Assembly (NCBI GenBank): GCA_022837185.1
Contig: JALHJD010000010.1
Span: 1-25,348, forward strand
Length of the DNA: 25,348 nt
DNA from: Desulfobacteraceae bacterium
GTDB taxonomy: Bacteria; Desulfobacterota; Desulfobulbia; Desulfobulbales; Desulfobulbaceae
Reading direction: 5' to 3'
Below, piece by piece: positions 16,061 through 25,348 of the stretch (position 1 is the first letter of the stretch; the number at the start of each line of letters is the position of its first letter). The notes beneath the pieces were generated by a model that ran no database searches, was not told the origin of the DNA, and was given only the letters and a program-made list of their open reading frames with translations. The translations under genes and the position numbers were made by a program.

Positions 16061-17923
16061 TTACCCCGGCTGGACGGGGGACTGTCCCGGCTCCTGCGGA
16101 ATCTCCTCAGGTGGAGGAGCCGCGGTGCCTTCCTTGTGCTCCTGGATAATCCGATCTATATCATCAAGTATGATCGTTTCCCGTACCAGCAGTTCCCGGG
16201 CGATGGCTTTGAGGATCTCTAAATTCTCGCTCAGCAGCCCGGTAACCTTGTCCCTGGCATCCAGGACGATCCCTTTCACCGCATCATCGATCTTTCTGGC
16301 TGTCTCCTCGCTGTAATCCCGATGCTGGGCAATTTCCCGGCCGAGAAAAATCTGCTCCTCTTTTTTGCCGTAGGTCAGAGGGCCGAGCTCGTCGCTCATG
16401 CCCCACTCGCAGACCATCTTCCTGGCCAGTTCCGTCGCCCGCTCCAGATCATTGCCGGCGCCGGTGGTGATCTCGTTGAAAACCAACTGCTCGGCCACCC
16501 TGCCGCCGAAAAGAATGCAGATGGACTTTTCCAGATAATCCTTGGAATGGGTGTATTTCTCGTCGATGGGGAGCTGCATGGTCAGGCCCAGCGCCCTGCC
16601 GCGGGGGATAATGGTCACCTTGTGAATCGGATCGGTATCCGGCAGGAGCCGTGCCACCAGGGCATGGCCCGCTTCGTGGAAGGCCGTCACCTCTTTTTCC
16701 TTTTCACTGATGATCATCGATTTGCGCTCGGCACCCATGAGGATCTTGTCCTTGGCAAGCTCCAGTGTTTGCGTCGTCACCACATCCTCGTTGGCCCGGG
16801 CCGCCATCAGAGCGGCCTCGTTGATCAGGTTTTCCAGGTCGGCACCGGAAAAACCGGGTGTACCGCGGGCAATGACCCCCAGGTCGACATCGGGGGCGAG
16901 CTTCGTCTTCCGACCATATATTTCGAGGATCTTCTCCCGGCCCTTGATATCGGGAACCGGCACCACCACCTGGCGGTCGAACCTGCCCGGGCGGAGCAGG
17001 GCCGGATCCAGCACGTCCGGCCGGTTGGTGGCGGCAATGATGATGACGCCTTCGTTGGCGTCAAAGCCGTCCATTTCGACCAGCAGCTGGTTCAGGGTCT
17101 GCTCCCGTTCATCGTGGCCTCCGCCCAGCCCGGCCCCCCGATGGCGGCCGACAGCGTCAATTTCATCGATGAAAATGATGCAGGGGGCATGCTTCTTGCC
17201 CTGGATGAACAGGTCGCGCACCCGCGAGGCGCCGACGCCGACGAACATTTCCACGAAATCGGAACCGCTGATGGTGAAAAACGGTACCTCGGCCTCCCCG
17301 GCAATGGCCCGCGCCAGCAGGGTCTTGCCGGTTCCGGGCGCCCCGGCCAGCAGGACCCCCTTGGGGATGCGGCCGCCGAGCTTGGTGAATTTATGGGGAT
17401 CCCGGAGAAAATCGATGATTTCCTCAAGTTCAGCCTTGGCTTCGTCTATGCCGGCGACATCCTTGAAGGTCACCTTCATTTCGCCGCCTTCACGCAGCCT
17501 GGCCCGGGTCTTGCCGAAGGAAAGCGCCCCTCCCTTGCCGCCGACCTGCATCTGCCGCATGAAAAATATCCAGACGCCGATCAGCAGGAGCATCGGAAAC
17601 CAGGAGACAAACACCGTGAAGTACCACGGGGTCTCCTCCGGTTCCCTGACCGATATGTCGACTCCCGATTCCCGCAGCATGGGAATGAGTTCGGCATCGC
17701 CGGGCGCGACTGTCATGAACGGCTGTCCGTCCTGACCCGTGCCGAGGATTTTCTCTCCCTGGATGGTCACGCGGCTGATGATCCCCGATTCAACGCTTGA
17801 CCAGAATTCACTGTAGGTCATCTGGCTGCTCTGCCCCTGGGGCTTGTTGAACACGTTGAAAAGCAGAATCATGGTCAGGCCTATGATCAGCCACATACTT
17901 AGATTCTTATAAAATGTATTCAA
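16061..17923 (-). CDS. ftsH: ATP-dependent zinc metalloprotease FtsH
   Basis: FtsH is the membrane-bound AAA+ protease that degrades misfolded membrane proteins and regulators such as LpxC. The 620 residues show an N-terminal membrane segment (about 10-25), a periplasmic domain, a second membrane segment (about 104-122), Walker A GAPGTGKT (194-201), Walker [13 protein letters not shown] (about 249-260), the second region of homology ending RPGRFDRQV, the zinc motif HEAGH (416-420) and the third-ligand block [10 protein letters not shown]. The start is a TTG: AGGAGG (17934-17929 on the minus strand) lies five bases before TTG 17923, while the nearby ATG at 17927 is in another frame and gives only six codons. 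It starts 49 bases after carB. Placement with waaA is suggestive because FtsH sets LPS precursor levels in enterobacteria, but that link is inference. Confidence 0.97.
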   Translation of the reverse strand: MNTFYKNLSMWLIIGLTMILLFNVFNKPQGQSSQMTYSEFWSSVESGIISRVTIQGEKILGTGQDGQPFMTVAPGDAELIPMLRESGVDISVREPEETPWYFTVFVSWFPMLLLIGVWIFFMRQMQVGGKGGALSFGKTRARLREGGEMKVTFKDVAGIDEAKAELEEIIDFLRDPHKFTKLGGRIPKGVLLAGAPGTGKTLLARAIAGEAEVPFFTISGSDFVEMFVGVGASRVRDLFIQGKKHAPCIIFIDEIDAVGRHRGAGLGGGHDEREQTLNQLLVEMDGFDANEGVIIIAATNRPDVLDPALLRPGRFDRQVVVPVPDIKGREKILEIYGRKTKLAPDVDLGVIARGTPGFSGADLENLINEAALMAARANEDVVTTQTLELAKDKILMGAERKSMIISEKEKEVTAFHEAGHALVARLLPDTDPIHKVTIIPRGRALGLTMQLPIDEKYTHSKDYLEKSICILFGGRVAEQLVFNEITTGAGNDLERATELARKMVCEWGMSDELGPLTYGKKEEQIFLGREIAQHRDYSEETARKIDDAVKGIVLDARDKVTGLLSENLEILKAIARELLVRETIILDDIDRIIQEHKEGTAAPPPEEIPQEPGQSPVQPG

Positions 17924-17928
17924 TCATT

Positions 17929-17934
17929 CCTCCT
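17929..17934 (-). promoter_or_regulatory. Strong Shine-Dalgarno that decides the TTG start of ftsH
   Basis: AGGAGG on the minus strand, five bases before TTG at 17923-17921. The out-of-frame ATG at 17927-17925 is too close to the site to compete well and opens only a six-codon frame that ends TTA-TAA. The 49-base spacer behind carB is unusually AT-rich. Confidence 0.75.
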
Positions 17935-17972
17935 GAAGGATGAAATATCATCGTATACTACAATATATTCTT

Positions 17973-21242
<3,270 letters not shown>

Positions 21243-21280
21243 TTCGCAAAACCGGGTTTGAGGATTCTGGGTGACGTCGT

Positions 21281-22399
21281 CTATCTGTTCTGCTCCCGGC
21301 GCATCAAGTCGACAAACCGGTCGAAAAGGTACTCGGCGTCATGGGGACCGGGCGCGTGCTCCGGATGATACTGCACGGAAAAAACCGGAAACCTTTTGTG
21401 CCGCATGCCCTCCAGGCTGCCGTCGTTGAGATTGATGTGGGTCACTTCGATGTCGTCGGGCAGGGAGGCCGGATCGACGCAATACCCGTGATTCTGGGAG
21501 GTGATTTCCACCCTGCCGGTGGCCAGGTCCTTGACCGGCTGATTGCCGCCGCGGTGGCCGAACTTCAGCTTGTAGGTCGTCCCGCCGTAGGCGAGACCGA
21601 GCATCTGGTGGCCCAGGCAGATGCCGAATATCGGCACCGTGCCGAGCAGGGCTCTGACATTTTCGACCACGCCGACGATGGCCGCCGGGTCGCCCGGCCC
21701 GTTGGAAAGAAAAACCCCGTCAGGCCGGAGGGCGAGAACGTCGGCAGCCGCTGTTGCGGCCGGCACGACCTGGACCGTACAGCCCCGCCGGACGAGGATG
21801 CGCAGCTGATTGTACTTGATGCCGTAATCAAAGGCGACGACCTTCAGCCTGCCCGCATCCGCCTCCCCGAACCCGAGTCCCTCCTCCCGGCCGCGATCCG
21901 TCCAGCGGTACGGGCCGGCCGCGGTCACCTCCCGGACCATGTCGCGGACCAGCCCAGGCCATTCCCTTGCCCGCCGGACCAGGGATTCCCCGTCCAGATC
22001 TTCGGTGGAGACGACCGCCTTCATGACCCCCCTGGTCCGGATGATCCGGGTCAGTCTTCTGGTGTCGAGGCCGCTGACCCCGAGTATGTTGTATTGCCGC
22101 AGCAGGTCCGCCAGGGTGCCGGTGGAGCGGAAATTGCTGGGAACTGCCTGGTATTCGCGCATCAGAAACGCGCGGGGATAGACGGCCGCCGATTCCATGT
22201 CCTCGGCGTTGACCCCGTAGCTGCCGATCATGGGATAGGTCATGGTCACCATCTGGCCGGCATAGGAGGGATCGGTCAACACCTCCTGGTAGCCGCTCAT
22301 GCTTGTATTAAAGACAATCTCACCGATTGCCTCGCCTTTTCCGGTGAAAGAACGGCCGGCAAGCACCGTCCCGTCCTCCAGGCCGATTAACGCTTTCAT
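21281..22399 (-). CDS. carA: Carbamoyl-phosphate synthase, small (glutaminase) subunit
   Basis: It hydrolyses glutamine and passes ammonia to CarB through the inter-subunit tunnel. The 372 residues have the N-terminal small-subunit domain ([20 protein letters not shown]) and a class I amidotransferase domain with the nucleophile C261 in FGICLGHQM and the H345/E347 pair in [12 protein letters not shown]. The oxyanion segment FLSNGPGDP is intact. The start is ATG 22399, 17 bases after the waaA stop; the Shine-Dalgarno is weak (GTGGGA), so coupling to waaA translation is likely. There is no visible attenuator or arginine operator in the short spacer, hence regulation would act at the waaA promoter or elsewhere. 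Confidence 0.97.
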   Translation of the reverse strand: MKALIGLEDGTVLAGRSFTGKGEAIGEIVFNTSMSGYQEVLTDPSYAGQMVTMTYPMIGSYGVNAEDMESAAVYPRAFLMREYQAVPSNFRSTGTLADLLRQYNILGVSGLDTRRLTRIIRTRGVMKAVVSTEDLDGESLVRRAREWPGLVRDMVREVTAAGPYRWTDRGREEGLGFGEADAGRLKVVAFDYGIKYNQLRILVRRGCTVQVVPAATAAADVLALRPDGVFLSNGPGDPAAIVGVVENVRALLGTVPIFGICLGHQMLGLAYGGTTYKLKFGHRGGNQPVKDLATGRVEITSQNHGYCVDPASLPDDIEVTHINLNDGSLEGMRHKRFPVFSVQYHPEHAPGPHDAEYLFDRFVDLMRREQNR

Positions 22400-22416
22400 G
22401 GATGTCCCACTCTGCT

Positions 22417-23715
22417 TCAGTTTTCCCTTTTTTCTTCAAGCAACCCCAAAATGATGGAAGCCTGTTTGCGCGCGGCCCCCCGCTGCGTGGCCGCGGCCCT
22501 GACCGCATTGCGGCAGGCCTGTTCATAGGCGGTCCTTTCCCGCATGTGCCCCAGGATCACGGCGGCCAGTTCATTCCCGTCCGCGATTCGGAATCCCGCG
22601 CCGTACCGTTCGAGCAAGTCGGCGGCGTCACTGAAATCCTTCAGGCCGCGGCCATAATATACCGGCCTGCCCCAGCGGGCGGCCTCCATGATATTGTGCC
22701 CGCCGCGGTCCGCCAGGCTGCCGCCGACAAAATTATAATCGCCGGCGCTGTACAGCCGAGACAGCTCCCCGAGACAGTCAACCACGACAACGTCGTGGCT
22801 TCTGCCCCGGCCGGCAAGTTCGGTGTACAGATCATAGCCCAGGCCGCGGTCCGTGAGCAGGGACAGAACCTCCGGGAGCCTTTTCAGGTGCCGGGGGGCG
22901 ATGACCCATACCACCTTTCTGTCCCGCAGCGCCGCCAGCTGCCGGTACACGTCGAGGAGAATTTTTTCCTCGTCCGTCCTGGTCGAGCCGCAGACGAAAA
23001 CCTCCTCGCCCCCGACCCGGAGAATTTTGCGGTACTTCCGCCTGACGACTTCGGTGTCTTCGTCGGGGAAGTCATATTTCATGTTGCCGGTGACCCGGAT
23101 GCGGCCGCCGTCAACTCCGAGACGGGTGAAGCGCTCTCCGTCCTCCCCGCGAATAACCGCTATCTCGGAAAACCCGCTCAGCAGGGGCCCGAAAAGACTG
23201 CGGCCAAGGGCATACCAGATGAACGAACGTTCGGTAACGCGGCCGTTCAGCAGTACCGCCCGCACGCCCGCCTTACGCAGCTCGGCAAGCAGGGCGGGCC
23301 ACAATTCGGTTTCCAGACAGGCATAGATGTCCGGCCGGATAGTGTTGATGACCCGGCGGGCGACCCAGGGAACATCCAGCGGCGCCAGCAGGCAGTTGAC
23401 ATGCTCCGGCAGCTTTTTTCCGGCGACCCGCAGCCCGTCGACAGTCATTGTCGTGACAACGAAATCAAGGGCCTCTCCTGCTGCCGCAAGCTCCCTGATC
23501 AACACGGAGGCCGCTCCCACTTCGCCGACGGAGGCGGCATGTATCCAGACCCTGGCGGTACATCCCTTTCCCGGCGGATCAAGGGGAGGGACAAGGCCGA
23601 TTCGCTGCCGCAGTCCCGGCCCGTCATGTGACTGAAATCGGATGATCAGGAGAAGAATTGGATAAAACAGGAAAAAAAGCGCGGACCCGATAAGTCGATA
23701 CAGCCAATAGAGCAA
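22417..23715 (-). CDS. waaA: 3-deoxy-D-manno-octulosonic acid (Kdo) transferase
   Basis: WaaA adds Kdo from CMP-Kdo to lipid IVA at the inner membrane during LPS assembly, which is direct evidence for an LPS-bearing outer membrane. The 432 residues start with a hydrophobic anchor (ALFFLFYPILLLIIRF). The GT-B glycosyltransferase follows: WIHAASVGEVGAA with the family's catalytic Glu (about residue 65), ETELWPALL, LLNGRVTERSF, VTGNMKYDFP, VCGSTRTDEE, APRHLKR and GGSLADRGGHNIMEAA. The start is TTG at 23715, eight bases after AGGA; no ATG in frame precedes the anchor. It heads the operon with carAB and ftsH, an unusual pairing of LPS and nucleotide genes. Whether it adds one, two or more Kdo residues cannot be told from sequence. 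Confidence 0.95.
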   Translation of the reverse strand: MLYWLYRLIGSALFFLFYPILLLIIRFQSHDGPGLRQRIGLVPPLDPPGKGCTARVWIHAASVGEVGAASVLIRELAAAGEALDFVVTTMTVDGLRVAGKKLPEHVNCLLAPLDVPWVARRVINTIRPDIYACLETELWPALLAELRKAGVRAVLLNGRVTERSFIWYALGRSLFGPLLSGFSEIAVIRGEDGERFTRLGVDGGRIRVTGNMKYDFPDEDTEVVRRKYRKILRVGGEEVFVCGSTRTDEEKILLDVYRQLAALRDRKVVWVIAPRHLKRLPEVLSLLTDRGLGYDLYTELAGRGRSHDVVVVDCLGELSRLYSAGDYNFVGGSLADRGGHNIMEAARWGRPVYYGRGLKDFSDAADLLERYGAGFRIADGNELAAVILGHMRERTAYEQACRNAVRAAATQRGAARKQASIILGLLEEKREN

Positions 23716-23766
23716 AGAAATTTCCTGTTTGATTACCTGGTTGTTTATTCAGCACACAAATTTCTT

Positions 23767-23795
23767 ATTTAACCTTGATTCACTTGTGGAGTCAA
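23767..23795 (-). promoter_or_regulatory. Candidate sigma-70 promoter of the waaA-carA-carB-ftsH operon
   Basis: On the minus strand TTGACT (23795-23790) and TTAAAT (23772-23767) lie 17 bases apart, with five and four of six consensus matches. The start point would be near 23760, about 45 bases before the TTG start of waaA. An imperfect palindrome (TTGATTCAC/GTGGAGTCAA, 23775-23795) overlaps the -35 and could be an operator. Confidence 0.5.
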
Positions 23796-23836
23796 CAAAG
23801 AAGGGCTCAATGCGGGAAAATTCATCCCGGTTTTCC

Positions 23837-23865
23837 TTGACAACGACCATGATGCCTTGTATGCA
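23837..23865 (+). promoter_or_regulatory. Candidate sigma-70 promoter of the immunophilin gene
   Basis: A perfect TTGACA (23837-23842) is followed after 17 bases by TATGCA (23860-23865), which matches only the first three bases of the -10 consensus. It would give a leader of about 120 bases. The -35 is convincing, the -10 is not. Confidence 0.35.
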
Positions 23866-23991
23866 AGCCCTGAACATCTATTTTTCCCAAGTGACGGCCT
23901 CTGAAGGGTGCCCGGCGAACCGCCGCCATTCGCGCCGACGGCTCAACCTTGGCCCCCACCGGCCGGCAGGACAATGTGAGGTGAAGCAGTT

Positions 23992-25026
23992 ATGCGAACG
24001 ATATTGCCTGTTCTTTTTCTGACTTTCTTTTTTGCCTTTTCTGGAGAAACCCCCATGGCTCAGGAACAACAACTCAACGACGGTCTGTACGCCAAAATAA
24101 TCACCGACAAGGGAGAAATCCTTCTGCGCCTGTTTTACAAGGAAACGCCCCTGACGGTCATCAACTTTGTTTCCCTGGCGGAGGGGACCAAGGTGCTCGG
24201 CGGGGCTGACCAGCCCACCGGGACTCCGTTTTACGACGGCCTGAAATTTCATCGTGTGATCAAGGATTTCATGATACAGGGCGGCGATCCCCTGGGAACC
24301 GGCACCGGCGGACCGAGCTACACGTTCCCGGATGAAATCGTTCCCTCCCTGAAACACAACACCCCTGGAATCCTGTCCATGGCCAATGCCGGGCCGAATA
24401 CCAACGGCAGCCAGTTTTTCATTACCCATCTGGCCACGCCGCATCTTGACGGCAGGCACACTGTGTTCGGCAAGGTCGTCAGCGGCCAGGAGGTGGTCGA
24501 CGCCGTTGTTCAGGGCGACATCATGCAGAAAGTCGAAATCATCCGGGTCGGCAAGGAAGCGAAGGAATTCCAGGCCGACCAGGCGGCCTTCGATGAAATC
24601 ATGAACTCCCTCAATGAAAACAAAGAAGCGGCCCACAAGGAGCAGCAGGAGAAAATAGCCAAAATCCTGAAAGAGAAATATCCCGAGGCCGTGCGGACCA
24701 AGTCCGGGTTGCGGTATATCGTTAAAAAAGAGGGCGAGGGCGAATCCCCCTCCCCGGGGGCCATGGTCGTCGCCCACTACACCGGGACCCTGCTGGAAAA
24801 CGGCTGGAAGTTTGACAGTTCGAGGGACCGGGGCGAGCCCATTTCTTTCCAGGTCGGCATCGGCCGCGTTATCCCGGGATGGGACGAGGCACTGCTGACC
24901 ATGAAAAAAGGCGAAAAACGGATACTCATCATTCCCCCGGAACTGGCCTACGGTTCGCGGGGAGCCGGCGGGGTCATCCCTCCCGACGCCTGGCTGGTCT
25001 TTGATGTGGAGTTGGTCAATTTTTAA
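23992..25026 (+). CDS. Exported dual prolyl isomerase: cyclophilin fused to FKBP
   Basis: Both domains catalyse cis-trans isomerisation of proline bonds, aiding protein folding, here outside the cytoplasm. The 344 residues start with a signal peptide ([13 protein letters not shown], cleavage probably after PMA). Residues about 33-185 are a cyclophilin with [14 protein letters not shown] (catalytic R88), SQFFIT (140-145) and [12 protein letters not shown]. The position of human CypA W121 is H151, so cyclosporin binding is probably weak. A charged helical linker (about 188-232) leads to an FKBP domain (238-344) with pocket residues in [27 protein letters not shown] and LAYGSRG. The FKBP core is complete. 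GAGGTG lies about eight bases before the ATG. It is divergent from waaA and seems monocistronic. Confidence 0.93.
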   Translation: MRTILPVLFLTFFFAFSGETPMAQEQQLNDGLYAKIITDKGEILLRLFYKETPLTVINFVSLAEGTKVLGGADQPTGTPFYDGLKFHRVIKDFMIQGGDPLGTGTGGPSYTFPDEIVPSLKHNTPGILSMANAGPNTNGSQFFITHLATPHLDGRHTVFGKVVSGQEVVDAVVQGDIMQKVEIIRVGKEAKEFQADQAAFDEIMNSLNENKEAAHKEQQEKIAKILKEKYPEAVRTKSGLRYIVKKEGEGESPSPGAMVVAHYTGTLLENGWKFDSSRDRGEPISFQVGIGRVIPGWDEALLTMKKGEKRILIIPPELAYGSRGAGGVIPPDAWLVFDVELVNF

Positions 25027-25042
25027 CCCGGCTATTGCCGGG
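25027..25042 (+). other. Short hairpin just after the immunophilin stop codon
   Basis: CCCGGC-TATT-GCCGGG forms a six-base-pair stem beginning one base after the stop codon. No T-run follows, so it is not a typical intrinsic terminator. Similar CCGGC...GCCGG units occur at 25084-25098 and 25264-25279. Confidence 0.45.
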
Positions 25043-25261
25043 AGTTGGCAGTCGGCAGTCGCCAGTTTGGAGTTTGGAGTTTGGCCGGCATAGCCGGCAA
25101 GCTGTGAAGCCAGAAGGTTGGAATGATGCTTTGGATCCCAGCAATCCCCTGCACTTGTTGGAGTTCTTGGCCCCACTGAAACTACTTTCTTCAGACTTTT
25201 TATCTGCTCCGATCAGCCTTCAGGCTTCAAACTTCAGACTGCCAACTGCCGACTGCCAACT
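25043..25261. repeat. Inverted-repeat intergenic element with heptad tandem units
   Basis: A perfect 17-base inverted repeat joins 25043-25059 and 25245-25261 (GTTGGCAGTCGGCAGT core). Just inside the left arm the unit GTTTGGA is repeated in tandem (25065-25084), answered inside the right arm by CTTCAAACTTCAGAC in inverse orientation. The enclosed segment of about 185 bases has no credible ORF; a long minus-strand frame crossing it is a shadow of the immunophilin gene. The layout resembles miniature, non-coding dispersed repeats found between genes, but no target-site duplication or transposase is visible. Confidence 0.6.
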
Positions 25262-25348
25262 TCCCCGGCGTCAGCCGGGCCTGCAATGCCGTTTTTCCTG
25301 GGCACAGCCTCAATCCAAGCTCGAACTGTCGGGATTCAAGGTAAAATC
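25262..25348. other. Non-coding tail of the window
   Basis: The last 87 bases start with another short palindrome (CCCCGGCGTCAGCCGGG, 25263-25279) and then show no ORF, promoter or RNA I can support before the edge. Confidence 0.4.

Larger units (their letters stand above)
23716..23991. other. Divergent intergenic region between waaA and the immunophilin gene
   Basis: About 276 bases with promoter candidates in both directions: the waaA promoter at 23767-23795 and a plus-strand candidate at 23837-23865. The left part is AT-rich; the right part, about 120 bases of probable leader for the immunophilin gene, is GC-rich and repeats CCG-containing blocks. No ORF with a ribosome-binding site and no RNA gene is seen. 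Confidence 0.45.

Noticed and set aside
16322..17800. Long plus-strand ORF across ftsH
   Set aside because: It is the complement of a clear ftsH gene and shows no recognisable protein features.
23878..25176. A 432-residue minus-strand ORF across the immunophilin gene and the repeat
   Set aside because: No domain resemblance, and it covers a gene with intact cyclophilin and FKBP motifs on the other strand.

Overview
The window (25,348 bases, GC-rich, coding density above 85%) looks like chromosomal sequence of a Gram-negative bacterium, most likely a sulfate- or sulfur-cycling Desulfobacterota (Desulfobulbales-like). The Gram-negative call rests on a Kdo transferase gene (waaA) and two secreted periplasmic proteins. 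The finer placement is an inference from gene content, not a database result. I see no tRNA or rRNA gene, CRISPR array, transposase or phage gene.

Layout. 1-903 (minus): a ketol-acid reductoisomerase of plant-like class II type, cut by the left edge. 1197-5071 (plus): a compact operon of a transglutaminase-fold protein (split by a frameshift), an ABC ATPase and an ABC permease, with a possible small membrane ORF behind it. 5329-7113 (minus): a DUF362 protein followed by a FabL-type enoyl-ACP reductase. The DUF362 start codon sits just behind a strong intrinsic terminator, with a sigma-54-like promoter motif upstream. 7507-10636 (minus): serA then a short aconitase. 10853-13984 (plus): a 1043-residue exported protein joining an M1-like zinc peptidase, a ChaN/TIKI-superfamily domain and a PDZ domain. 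14063-15916 (minus): folP then a duplicated DUF1566 protein, separated by a terminator from the waaA-carA-carB-ftsH operon (16061-23715, minus). 23992-25026 (plus): an exported cyclophilin-FKBP double prolyl isomerase. 25027-25348 holds an inverted-repeat element and no gene.

How the genes work together. Most are housekeeping: branched-chain amino acid synthesis (ilvC), serine synthesis (serA), tricarboxylate interconversion (acn), fatty acid elongation (fabL), LPS core synthesis (waaA), carbamoyl phosphate for arginine and pyrimidines (carAB), membrane proteolysis (ftsH) and folate (folP). Less ordinary are the envelope proteins: the transglutaminase/ABC-2 exporter operon, the peptidase-ChaN-PDZ fusion, the dual-family immunophilin and the DUF362 gene with its terminator leader. 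I do not see a defence system or mobile island. The best candidates for undescribed biology are the peptidase-ChaN-PDZ fusion, the DUF362 leader and the transglutaminase-exporter operon.
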